From: CAZPNX01 sp964588285
Lineage (GTDB): Bacteria; Edwardsbacteria; AC1; EtOH8
Assembly: GCA_964588285.1 (NCBI GenBank)
Contig: CAZPNX010000001.1
Span: 186,001 to 250,000, forward strand
Reading direction: 5' to 3'
DNA length: 64,000 nucleotides
The notes beneath the pieces are model-generated. The model saw nothing but the letters and a program-made list of their open reading frames with translations. It had not been told where the DNA came from and did no database searches. This document shows positions 16,986 through 24,198 of this stretch, piece by piece. Made by a program: the position numbers and the translations under genes. Position 1 is the first letter of the stretch. Each line of letters begins with the position of its first letter.

Positions 16986-17068
16986 GATTTTTCCCTTTTT
17001 GCCGCTTCGCCATCCCGCCTTGGGGCCATTATGAGCCGGCACTCTGCCCGCCGCCTGACCCTAACTTT

Positions 17069-17821
17069 TTAAAGTGCCATCGCCCGCCGATGTCTCAGTT
17101 CCTCCAATTCTTTCCTCAAAGGCCGCCAATATCGGACGTCCTCGTCCACCTCTTTTGCTTTTTCCTCGGCCAGCATACGGGAGATCAATCCGGCATCGTT
17201 CTTCAACGCGGCCTTAAGCAGCGGCCTTTCCCTTTGGCAGCTTCTGGCAATTCTTGGATAATTTTCAGCCAGCCCGATCAGGGTGTCGGGAACCCGGCCC
17301 TGCAGCAGCCACCACCGGATGCGGTCCTGGTCGGGGTTCGGGTTTAAGAAGATATCGTTTTCCACCAGACGGGACAGCATCAGCCAGTCTTTTTCCCGCT
17401 GGGTCTTCTTGCTCCGGACCAGATCCCGCAGTCCGATGATATCCAGAATCGTCCCTGACGGGAGCCTTAGCCGGTATCGCCGTTTCCATAGTTCTGCAAA
17501 CCCCTGGCAGCCCCTGAGGCGGGCCATGATGTCGATGCGCAGCCCTTTCACCGTCGATGCCAGGCACCGAAAATGGCAGGCATGCCCCTTTCTCAGGTAT
17601 TTACTTTCGAGCGGCGGAACATAGATATTTTCCGCCCGAAGCTCCTTAAGAGCCAGCTGCAGCCGGATTAGGTTGGCGGGATGACAAAGAACGACGAAAT
17701 CGGAATCGCGGCTGAACTCGGCGGCTCCGTAGATGATGCAGGCTTGTCCCCCGATGAGCAGGCTTTTTACCCGGTGTTTCCGAAAAGTAAAAAGGACTTT
17801 GAGGATCGGGTTCCGGGTCAA
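17069..17821 (-). CDS. nucleotidyltransferase-like protein with overlapping 5' partner
   Basis: 250 residues. The N-terminus has the minimal nucleotidyltransferase pattern (LLIGGQACIIYGAAEFSRDSDFVVL): G-G-x-A followed about 15 residues later by DSD, like AbiEii-type and DUF6036-like transferases. A second acidic position may be RIDIMARL. The start is TTG at 17821, supported by a strong GGGAGG five bases upstream. That ribosome site and the first codons lie inside another reading frame (17646-17933). Such transferases can be toxins, but this is unproven here. Confidence 0.68.
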   Translation of the reverse strand: MTRNPILKVLFTFRKHRVKSLLIGGQACIIYGAAEFSRDSDFVVLCHPANLIRLQLALKELRAENIYVPPLESKYLRKGHACHFRCLASTVKGLRIDIMARLRGCQGFAELWKRRYRLRLPSGTILDIIGLRDLVRSKKTQREKDWLMLSRLVENDIFLNPNPDQDRIRWWLLQGRVPDTLIGLAENYPRIARSCQRERPLLKAALKNDAGLISRMLAEEKAKEVDEDVRYWRPLRKELEELRHRRAMAL

Positions 17822-17933
17822 GGCTGCCTCCCAGAGACAGATAGAGGCTCCACAGTTTGGCCGTTTCGAAAAGCCTTCTGGCCGGGGTCAGGTTGAGCCA
17901 TTCCCGTTCTTCATCAGGATAGGCTTTGGCCAT
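17646..17933 (-). CDS. small conserved protein overlapping the nucleotidyltransferase gene
   Basis: 95 residues as read. The first 60 (DEEREWLNLTPARRLFETAKLW, then YLSLGGSLDPEPDPQSPF and PAHRG) resemble a small family often seen before nucleotidyltransferase genes. I recall this by pattern and cannot confirm it. The last 35 codons look like an out-of-frame reading of the neighbour, so the original stop may have been lost. The overlap is 176 bases, and the GGSLDP codons also carry the neighbour's ribosome site and TTG start. Its own ATG lacks a ribosome site and lies 10 bases after the CsgG stop. Confidence 0.55.
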   Translation of the reverse strand: MAKAYPDEEREWLNLTPARRLFETAKLWSLYLSLGGSLDPEPDPQSPFYFSETPGKKPAHRGTSLHHLRSRRVQPRFRFRRSLSSRQPNPAAAGS

Positions 17934-17943
17934 GGAACGATCG

Positions 17944-19287
17944 CTACTTGGCCACCACCTTGTTCCCCACCGCCAGGGTCTGGCCCTGCTCCTTCTCTAG
18001 GATGCTGGCCTCGGACATCTTCTCCTGGACCTCCATCAGCAGCACCTCGCCCAGCTTGGTGACGGTCTTGCCCAGTATCTCGCCGGTGGCCGGATGGGTG
18101 ATGGCGTCGCCCTCCTTGTAGATGACCATTTTCATGCCCTTGCGCATGCCCTTGTTGGTTCCCACGTCCAGCACCACCTGGGTGGGATCAACCTTGATGA
18201 CGTAACCCTCGACTAAGGGCACGTCGTTGTAGATCTGTATGGCGATGTCCTGGGACATGCCCTTGATGCTTTGGAGCGAGGTCTGGTCCGAAAAGGCGTC
18301 CTTGGCCGTGATGATGGTGCCGGTCTCGGTATCTATCAGCCGGGCGGTGATGGCCACCCCGGTGGCGGTGGAGGAGATGGAGCCCATGAGGATGGCATCC
18401 ACCCCGGCCACCTTGCCCACCTTGACCGCCTTGGCCGGGTCGATGAATCCGGTCATGCCCAGCTTCTGCTCCTTGACGATCTCGTCGATCTTGGATCGCT
18501 CCAGGATCTTGAAGCGGCGCAGGTTGTAGAGGGTGGTGATCATGTTGTCCTGGACCATGCTGGCCACTTCCGGATTGCCCCCCTTGTTGTCGAAGGGCAG
18601 GATGGCCAGCGACAGCCTGGTGCCCACCTGGGTAACCCGGCTGGCGTCATAGGTCAGGGCTCCGGTGGGCAGCTGGCCCTTGGAAAGCATATCCCGCTCC
18701 CTGGCCAGCCGCTCCTGCTCCAACCTGGCCAGACGTTCGCGCTCGGCCGCCAGCCTTCTCTCCTCCTCGGCCGCCTTTCTGGCCGCCTCCTCGTCCTGGG
18801 CCTTCTTCTTGAGCTCTAAAGCGGCCATCTGGTCGGCCAGGCGACGCTTGTCGGCCTCTATCTGGGCCTTCTCCCGGGCCAACCGCTCCTGCTCCTCCCG
18901 GCTGATGCCGGAAGGGACCTGCGGCGGCGGGGCCTCGCCTTTTCCCAACTTGGCCAGGAATTCGCTCGTCCGCTTGGAAGGTGAAAAGGCCTGGGATAGC
19001 TGCAGCTGCTTGGCGGCGTTTTCGGTGTCTCCCAGGTTGAAATAGCAGATGCCCATCTCCCGATGAGGGAAGTACTCGATGAAGTGCATGCCGTAGGTCC
19101 TGACGTTGGGACGGTCCTTGAACTCTAAGGAGACGGCGGCCTTGAACTCCTCGATGGCCCGGTCCCAGTCCCCGCGCTTCATATACGCCAGGCCCTCTTC
19201 ATAGTAGTTGTAGAACTTGCCGCCGGCATATATTGTGGTCGCCATCAGCACCGTCGCCAGTAAAAGAAGGACGACTTTGATCTTCAT
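17944..19287 (-). CDS. CsgG-family protein with TPR-like and coiled-coil N-terminus
   Basis: 447 residues from the ATG at 19287 (AGGAG 11 bases upstream; signal peptide MKIKVVLLLLATVLMATTIYAGG). A TPR-like pair (about 25-115: YYEEGLAYMKRGDWDRAIEEFKAA, ISYFNLGDTENAAKQL-type) precedes a charged coiled coil (about 130-205, rich in EEQERLAREKAQ patterns). A CsgG domain (about 220-370: LSLAILPFDNKGGNPEVASMVQDNMITTLYNLRRFKILER) and a beta tail follow. It is a paralogue of the proteins at 9560 and 11729. Its 3' end is duplicated at 16481. Confidence 0.8.
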   Translation of the reverse strand: MKIKVVLLLLATVLMATTIYAGGKFYNYYEEGLAYMKRGDWDRAIEEFKAAVSLEFKDRPNVRTYGMHFIEYFPHREMGICYFNLGDTENAAKQLQLSQAFSPSKRTSEFLAKLGKGEAPPPQVPSGISREEQERLAREKAQIEADKRRLADQMAALELKKKAQDEEAARKAAEEERRLAAERERLARLEQERLARERDMLSKGQLPTGALTYDASRVTQVGTRLSLAILPFDNKGGNPEVASMVQDNMITTLYNLRRFKILERSKIDEIVKEQKLGMTGFIDPAKAVKVGKVAGVDAILMGSISSTATGVAITARLIDTETGTIITAKDAFSDQTSLQSIKGMSQDIAIQIYNDVPLVEGYVIKVDPTQVVLDVGTNKGMRKGMKMVIYKEGDAITHPATGEILGKTVTKLGEVLLMEVQEKMSEASILEKEQGQTLAVGNKVVAK

Positions 19288-19321
19288 ATTGATGAGAACT
19301 CCTACTGCAATGTTAAGTAAA

Positions 19322-19350
19322 ATGTTCTCATAAATTGGCTCGGATGTCAA
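19322..19350 (-). promoter_or_regulatory. possible sigma-70 promoter for the CsgG-TPR gene
   Basis: Perfect -35 TTGACA (19345-19350) and, 17 bases on, GAACAT, a poor -10. It sits 35 bases before the start codon. The strong -35 makes it plausible, but the -10 is only a 3/6 match. Confidence 0.45.
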
Positions 19351-19407
19351 GGGGTTTTTCAGAAAAATTTATATTTTTCCCCCTATATGGCAACGCCTTG
19401 GCAAGGT

Positions 19408-20760
19408 TCATTTGAAATCGGGGGGCGGCACCGGGTAGTCCCCGGTCAGGCAGGCGTAGCAATAGTCTTCGGGCCTAGCCAGGCACGACCTCAGCCCATC
19501 CAGAGAAAGGTAGCCCAGGCTCTCCACCCCCACGAAGTCGCGGATGGCCTCCGCCGGCTTGGAGGCGGCTATCAGCTCGGAGCGTCGAGGGGTGTCCACC
19601 CCATAGAAACAGGAATGGGTGATGGGCGGCGAGGCTATCCTCAGGTGTATCTGCCGGGCGCCGGCCTCCCTTAGCATGCCCATGATCTTCTTGGAAGTGG
19701 TGCCCCGGACGATGGAGTCGTCCACCACCGCCAGACGCTTGCCCTTAATCAGGCTCCGGTCCGGGTTGAACTTGAGCTTGACGGAGAAGTCCCTGATGGC
19801 CTGGGTGGAGCCTATGAAGGTCCGGCCGATGTAGTGGCTGCGGATCAGGGCCAGCTTGTAGGGCAGCTCGGCCTCCTTGGCAAACCCCAGGGCGGCGTTG
19901 TTGGACGAGTCCGGCACCGGCATCACCAGATCGGCTTCGGCCGGATGTTCCCGGGCCAGGGCCTGGCCCAGCATGAAGCGCTTCTTGGCCACGCTCTCCC
20001 CAAAAATGACGCTGTCCGGCCGTGAGAAATAGATGTGTTCGAAGACGCAGTGGGCTAGTCGGGACGGCTCCCTGAGCTGCCGGCTCTCCTTGCCCCGGTC
20101 GCTGACCGTGACCAGCTCCCCGGCTCCCACCTCGCGCTGGAAGGTCCCGCCCATGGTCTCGATGGCGCAGCTCTCCGAGGCAAAAAGCCATTGGCCGTCA
20201 AGGCTGCCCATGGCCAGGGGCCTGATGCCCAGGGGATCGCGGAAGACATAGAGTTCCCCCCTAAAGAGCAGTATGGCCGAGTAGCTGCCCTTGACCTCGT
20301 CCATCATCAGTCCGATGGCCTGGGAAACGTCCCCGGTCTGTTCGTAATGATAGGCCACCGTGGCCACGATCACTTCGGCGTCGTTGGACCCGTAGGGGGT
20401 GAAGCCCCGGGAACGCAGCCGCCGGGTCTGCTCCAGCATGTTGGTGACGTCGCCGTTGGAAACGATCACCATCCGTCCCTGGCGGGTGTCGGCGTAATGG
20501 GGCTGGGCGTTGGCGGTGGAGCTGTCGCCGGCCGTGGGATAGCGGGTGTGCCCGATGCCCACCCTGCCAGGCAGCCCGGCCAGCGCCTGGGGCTGGAAGA
20601 TGTCGAACACCAGCCCCCGGTCCTTGAGGATCCTGGGCTCCCGTCCGTCCCAGACCGCCATTCCGGCGTTGTCCTGTCCCCGGTGCTGCAGGGCAAAGAT
20701 GCCCAGGTAGAGCATCTCGGCCGCCCGCTCGAAATTGTAGACTCCGCACACTCCGCACAT
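19408..20760 (-). CDS. purF: amidophosphoribosyltransferase PurF
   Basis: 450 residues. The mature N-terminal nucleophile Cys follows Met1 directly (MCGVCGVYNFERAAEMLY), so no propeptide is present. Glutaminase motifs ALQHRGQDNAG and GIGHTRYPTAGDSS are followed by a phosphoribosyltransferase domain with LAVVDDSIVRGTTSKKI (PRPP binding). It makes 5-phosphoribosylamine, the first committed step of purine synthesis. No other pur gene is nearby. Confidence 0.97.
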   Translation of the reverse strand: MCGVCGVYNFERAAEMLYLGIFALQHRGQDNAGMAVWDGREPRILKDRGLVFDIFQPQALAGLPGRVGIGHTRYPTAGDSSTANAQPHYADTRQGRMVIVSNGDVTNMLEQTRRLRSRGFTPYGSNDAEVIVATVAYHYEQTGDVSQAIGLMMDEVKGSYSAILLFRGELYVFRDPLGIRPLAMGSLDGQWLFASESCAIETMGGTFQREVGAGELVTVSDRGKESRQLREPSRLAHCVFEHIYFSRPDSVIFGESVAKKRFMLGQALAREHPAEADLVMPVPDSSNNAALGFAKEAELPYKLALIRSHYIGRTFIGSTQAIRDFSVKLKFNPDRSLIKGKRLAVVDDSIVRGTTSKKIMGMLREAGARQIHLRIASPPITHSCFYGVDTPRRSELIAASKPAEAIRDFVGVESLGYLSLDGLRSCLARPEDYCYACLTGDYPVPPPDFK

Positions 20761-21088
20761 GATCGCTTAATCTGCTTTTACGTAGTTTTCCCTATAAAAG
20801 TTCTTCTTCCCGCGAAATACGCGAAAACTTGTCCTGAGCCGTGTCGAAGGAACACGAAAGAATGGTGTATTATAAGCCACGGTTATCAATAGCTTTATTT
20901 TGGTCGCATATTTACCCGATTTATTGTATTTAGCGTGTTTAGCGGGTTTTTCAGAAGCAACTACTTAGAGTGCTTTAGCGGTTGCAAAAACCCCTAAGAA
21001 ACCCAGGTAATCATGAAGCGTATTTTCCCATAAAATTCCTGCCTTCCTGGTTTCCTTATATTCAGGTGTGTCAATCTGTGCCCAGTAA
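20761..21088. other. 328-base gap packed with nested short repeats, no gene seen
   Basis: 20812-20865 holds CGCGAAATACGCGAAAAC and AACACGAAAG, the repeat type found at the ends of the GxxExxY gene, split by CCTGAGCCGTGTCGAAGG (20833-20850). Further on are TTTAGCGTGTTTAGCGGG motifs. An inverted pair of AAGAAACCCAGG and CCTGGTTTCCTT (20994-21060) follows. A TATAAT (minus strand) near 20867 could serve purF, but no good -35 accompanies it. Confidence 0.6.
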
Positions 21089-22348
21089 TCAGTCGTACTC
21101 GTGGACGAACAGGCCGCTCTTGAGCTTGGGTTCGAACCAGGTGCTCTTGGGTGGCATCACCTGGCCGGAGTCGGCCACCGAGATCAGCTGCCTCATGCCC
21201 ACCGGATGCAGGGAGAAGGCCACCGCGTAATCTCCGGAATCCACCATTTTTTTCAGCGCTCCTGTCCCCTTGATGCCGCCGACGAAGTTGATTCGTTTGT
21301 CGGTTCTAGGATCTGCGATGCCCAGTATCGGGCCCAACAGGTTGTCCTGGAGTATGGAGGCGTCCAGCCTCTTCACCGGATCCTTGGCCTCAAAGCTTCC
21401 GGGGCGGGCCTTGAGCAGGTACCACTGGTGGTTAACATACATGGAGAACTTGCCGTTGCCGCCGGGCCGGTCCGGCCCATGGGAAGCCACCAGAAACTTG
21501 GCGGAGATCCTGCTCAAAAACTCATCTGGGGAAAGCCCGTTCAGGTCCTTGACCACCCGGTTGTAGGGCATGATGTTCATCTGGTTGTCGGGGAAGATGA
21601 CCGTCAGGAAGAAGTTGTACTCCTCACGTCCGTTGTGCCTGGGGTTCTTGGCTTTCCTGTCTTTCCACAGCCTCCAGGCGGCGGCCGAACGGTGGTGGCC
21701 GTCGGCCACGTACAGATGCTTCATTTTGGCGAACAGGGCGACGATCCTGGAGATCGTTTTATCGTCGTCCACCACCCACAGCGCATGCTCCACCCCGTCG
21801 TCGGACTTGAACTTGTATTCCGGTTTCTTGCGGCACCAGGCCTTGATAACCTTGTCGACAGCCGCTTGATGCTTGTAGGTGAAGAACACCGGCTCGGTGT
21901 TGGCGCCTATGGTGGCGATGTGCCGGGTGCGGTCATCCTCCTTGTCGGGACGGGTGTGCTCGTGCTTCTTGATGATGTCCCGGTCGTAGTCCTCGGCCGA
22001 GGCCACGGCCACCAGGCCGGTCTGGACGTGCCGGCCGCCCCGCTTCTCCCTGAGGGGCATGGTCTGCTTGTAGACGTAGAAACAGGGCTTGGGATCCTGG
22101 GCCAGCCAGCCTTGGTCGCGGAACTGTCGATAGTTGATCCGGCCCTGCTGGTAGACCCGATCGTCGTGCTCGTCGATGCCGTCGGGCAGGTCGATCTCCG
22201 GCCGGCTGATGTGCAGGTAGTTCATCTGGTTGCCCCAGGCGATCTCCCTGGCCTCCTGGCTGGTGACCACATCGTAGGGCGGAGCGGCGATCTTCTTGAC
22301 CAAGCTCTTGGGCGGGCGGACGCCGCGGAAGGGAAGTACGATGGCCAT
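21089..22348 (-). CDS. DUF1015 family protein
   Basis: 419 residues, full length for DUF1015. Characteristic segments are PPYDVVTSQEAREIAWGN, FLHISRPEIDLPDG-type near residue 48, KKHEHTRPDKEDDRTRHIATIGANTEPVFF, LYVADGHHRSAAAW and MPYNRVVKDLNG. DHHR/ADGHHR is the family hallmark. The function is unknown; in several thermophiles the gene sits near serA and serC. Here it has its own promoter-like sequence and lies upstream of purF. Confidence 0.9.
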   Translation of the reverse strand: MAIVLPFRGVRPPKSLVKKIAAPPYDVVTSQEAREIAWGNQMNYLHISRPEIDLPDGIDEHDDRVYQQGRINYRQFRDQGWLAQDPKPCFYVYKQTMPLREKRGGRHVQTGLVAVASAEDYDRDIIKKHEHTRPDKEDDRTRHIATIGANTEPVFFTYKHQAAVDKVIKAWCRKKPEYKFKSDDGVEHALWVVDDDKTISRIVALFAKMKHLYVADGHHRSAAAWRLWKDRKAKNPRHNGREEYNFFLTVIFPDNQMNIMPYNRVVKDLNGLSPDEFLSRISAKFLVASHGPDRPGGNGKFSMYVNHQWYLLKARPGSFEAKDPVKRLDASILQDNLLGPILGIADPRTDKRINFVGGIKGTGALKKMVDSGDYAVAFSLHPVGMRQLISVADSGQVMPPKSTWFEPKLKSGLFVHEYD

Positions 22349-22390
22349 ATCATGCCTCTTTCAGGGTTTATCCTAAAAGTTGAAAAATAG

Positions 22391-22419
22391 ATTTTAATAT
22401 ATTTGGCGGGAAAATGCAA
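22391..22419 (-). promoter_or_regulatory. sigma-70-type promoter for the DUF1015 gene
   Basis: TTGCAT (22414-22419), 17-base spacer, TAAAAT (22391-22396), both 5/6 or 4/6 matches, 43 bases before the start codon and just after the terminator of the preceding gene. Confidence 0.6.
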
Positions 22420-22425
22420 CAGCAA

Positions 22426-22448
22426 AGCCCAAGCGTTATGCTTGGGCT
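22426..22448 (-). terminator. terminator-like hairpin after the lipoprotein gene
   Basis: Perfect 9-bp stem AGCCCAAGC/GCTTGGGCT with a 5-base loop, followed by TTTGCTGTTGC on the minus strand. It lies 22 bases beyond the stop codon. The T tract is interrupted. Confidence 0.7.
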
Positions 22449-22470
22449 CTGATACCTAACCGATCCCTGT

Positions 22471-23235
22471 TTAGAAAACCAGGTGCAGCTTCAGGCTAGG
22501 TACCACCAGTTCATATACTATATTATTATAGTGTGCCTCCTTTCCCGCGGAATAGGATATCTCCGGCCTTACCTTGAGCCTGGAGCCGCCCAGGGGCAGC
22601 GTCCACACCATCCCGGCCGACACCCCCAGGGTGTTGGTATAGGCATAGGTCTTGTTTTGTTCCTTGTCCGATGATAGGCCCGAATAGGTGATCTCCTCGA
22701 CCATCATCACCAGGTTCTGGGACCTGCCGCCACGAGGCGAGACGTATAATGAGAGCCTTTCCGGAACCAGCGACACCCCCAGCGGCAGGGAGAAGCCCAG
22801 AGATGCCCCGTCGCCCTTATCCTTGCTCTGGTAGTACTGGCCGAAGACGTCCAATCCGGCAGAAAGATAGCCGCGCCAGGGCACGAATTTCAGATCGGCG
22901 GCCAGATAGTGGTTGTTCTGGGTCCAGGCCGCGGCCAATCCGGCGTCGCACCAGCGCGCCAGCCGTTCCCGGAATCCGAAGCTGGGATAGGATGATTCTA
23001 CCGCCATCCCGGAATCCGCCTGGTACAGCAGGCGGCCGTATCCCAACCATAGCTCCCGCCCCTTGTCCCCGTCGCTGACCTCCGGCGTGGAAAAGTCTCC
23101 CTGTTCCCCTCCAGCCAGGGTCCGGCCGAAGTCGTAATAGTTGACGTTGGTCTTGCCGTAGCTGCTGCAGCCGGCCGTGACTATCAGCCCCGCCAGCAAC
23201 AGAACGAGAGACCACGGTTTTACGCTTCTCGGCAT
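22471..23235 (-). CDS. outer-membrane-associated lipoprotein, unknown function
   Basis: 254 residues. A lipoprotein signal peptide has lipobox VTAGC (Cys23). The body alternates hydrophobic and polar residues in short strands (AAWTQNNHYLAADLKFVPWRG, LGFSLPLGVSLVPERLSLYVSPRGG) and ends in LKLHLVF with a terminal Phe, as beta-barrel proteins do. It could be a small outer-membrane barrel with a lipidated N-terminus. I recognise no family. It follows the TolB-like gene by six bases. Confidence 0.7.
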   Translation of the reverse strand: MPRSVKPWSLVLLLAGLIVTAGCSSYGKTNVNYYDFGRTLAGGEQGDFSTPEVSDGDKGRELWLGYGRLLYQADSGMAVESSYPSFGFRERLARWCDAGLAAAWTQNNHYLAADLKFVPWRGYLSAGLDVFGQYYQSKDKGDGASLGFSLPLGVSLVPERLSLYVSPRGGRSQNLVMMVEEITYSGLSSDKEQNKTYAYTNTLGVSAGMVWTLPLGGSRLKVRPEISYSAGKEAHYNNIVYELVVPSLKLHLVF

Positions 23236-23241
23236 ATCGTC

Positions 23242-24060
23242 TCACCTCCTGTCCTTTTGGGACGGTTTCCCCTTGAAAAAAGCCGAGATCAGACAGACGG
23301 CAGCGCACCCGGAGGCCGCCGCCAGGGCCGCCTTCCCCTGGCTGCGGTAGGCGTCCGCTTTTTGGCGGTTATCCTTCTCATTATAGCTTTTTGCCTGGCG
23401 GAGGCTGATCAAGCCCAGCGCCCCGAAACCGGCCGACAAGGCTAAAGAGCCATAGGTCAACTGCGGAGCCTTGAGTGTTGATGACGGCTTCTCTCTGGCA
23501 ATTTTTTTTGCGGCTATTTCCGGCTTTGAGAAAACGGCCTCCCTAGCTGTTTGGGAGGTATCCCGCGGCTGAGCCCCCAGCCGGCCCATCAGTTCCAGGG
23601 CCACCTCCCTCATCCCTCTAGTCAGCAGTAATTCCGCATCGCCGCTGTAATCCCTGACCGCGGTTCGCTCCACGGCGCCGGTTCCCAGGTCCACCAACCG
23701 CACCTGAACGGATATCACTTGTCCGATCTTTCCGATCGAGCCTCCTACGATCTTCTGCACCGCCAGCAGGCGGCCGGCCTCCACCAGGCAGCTGACGGCG
23801 TCACAGGAACCGCTCTTCTGAAATTGGCGCTCTTTGAGCAGCTGGTCCCGCTGGTTTCTTTCCATTACCTCCAGGCCGCCGGCCCGCTGCAGTTCGATCA
23901 TCAGCCGTTCCGTCAGGAACTCGGCGTCGGACCCGGCCAGCCCGGTTAAGTTAAGGGTCATCACCGCCGCTGTCCAGTTATTGTCCTGCGCCGGCGACGA
24001 AGCAGAAAGCGATACGGCCCAAAGAAACGCAGCCAGAGAAATTTTGAATGTAAGTTTCAT
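23242..24060 (-). CDS. TolB_N/CsgG-like exported protein
   Basis: 272 residues, signal peptide ending SSPAQ. The core VMTLNLTGLAGSDAEFLTERLMIELQRAGGLEVMERNQRDQLLKERQFQ then VQKIVGGSIGKIGQVISVQVRLVDLGTGAVE is the nucleoside-free TolB_N/DUF2380 fold shared with CsgG and FlgT_M. A Cys pair (SGSCDAVSC) is typical of this subgroup. A linker and one hydrophobic helix near the C-terminus could anchor it. It is transcribed from the promoter at 24108, together with the lipoprotein gene that follows. Confidence 0.72.
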   Translation of the reverse strand: MKLTFKISLAAFLWAVSLSASSPAQDNNWTAAVMTLNLTGLAGSDAEFLTERLMIELQRAGGLEVMERNQRDQLLKERQFQKSGSCDAVSCLVEAGRLLAVQKIVGGSIGKIGQVISVQVRLVDLGTGAVERTAVRDYSGDAELLLTRGMREVALELMGRLGAQPRDTSQTAREAVFSKPEIAAKKIAREKPSSTLKAPQLTYGSLALSAGFGALGLISLRQAKSYNEKDNRQKADAYRSQGKAALAAASGCAAVCLISAFFKGKPSQKDRR

Positions 24061-24107
24061 AGTGTATCACCATTTATGAAAGATATCGAGTAATATCAAC
24101 ATAGTTT

Positions 24108-24136
24108 AAGATACTACATACCTATGCTTTTGTCAA
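24108..24136 (-). promoter_or_regulatory. sigma-70 promoter for the TolB-like/lipoprotein pair
   Basis: Consensus TTGACA (24131-24136), 17-base spacer, TATCTT (24108-24113), 48 bases before the start codon. It begins immediately after the T-run of the upstream terminator. Confidence 0.75.
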
Positions 24137-24137
24137 G

Positions 24138-24163
24138 AAAAAAACACCACCTAAAGAGGTAGT
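24138..24163 (-). terminator. intrinsic terminator of the PspA/ABC/AAA+ operon
   Basis: Minus-strand stem ACTACCT/AGGTGGT (one T-G pair) with a 4-base loop, then GTTTTTTT. It lies 35 bases beyond the AAA+ ATPase stop and marks the 3' end of the operon. Confidence 0.85.
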
Positions 24164-24198
24164 ATACCTGCCGTCGTCTACTTCTATCGCCGACAGTT

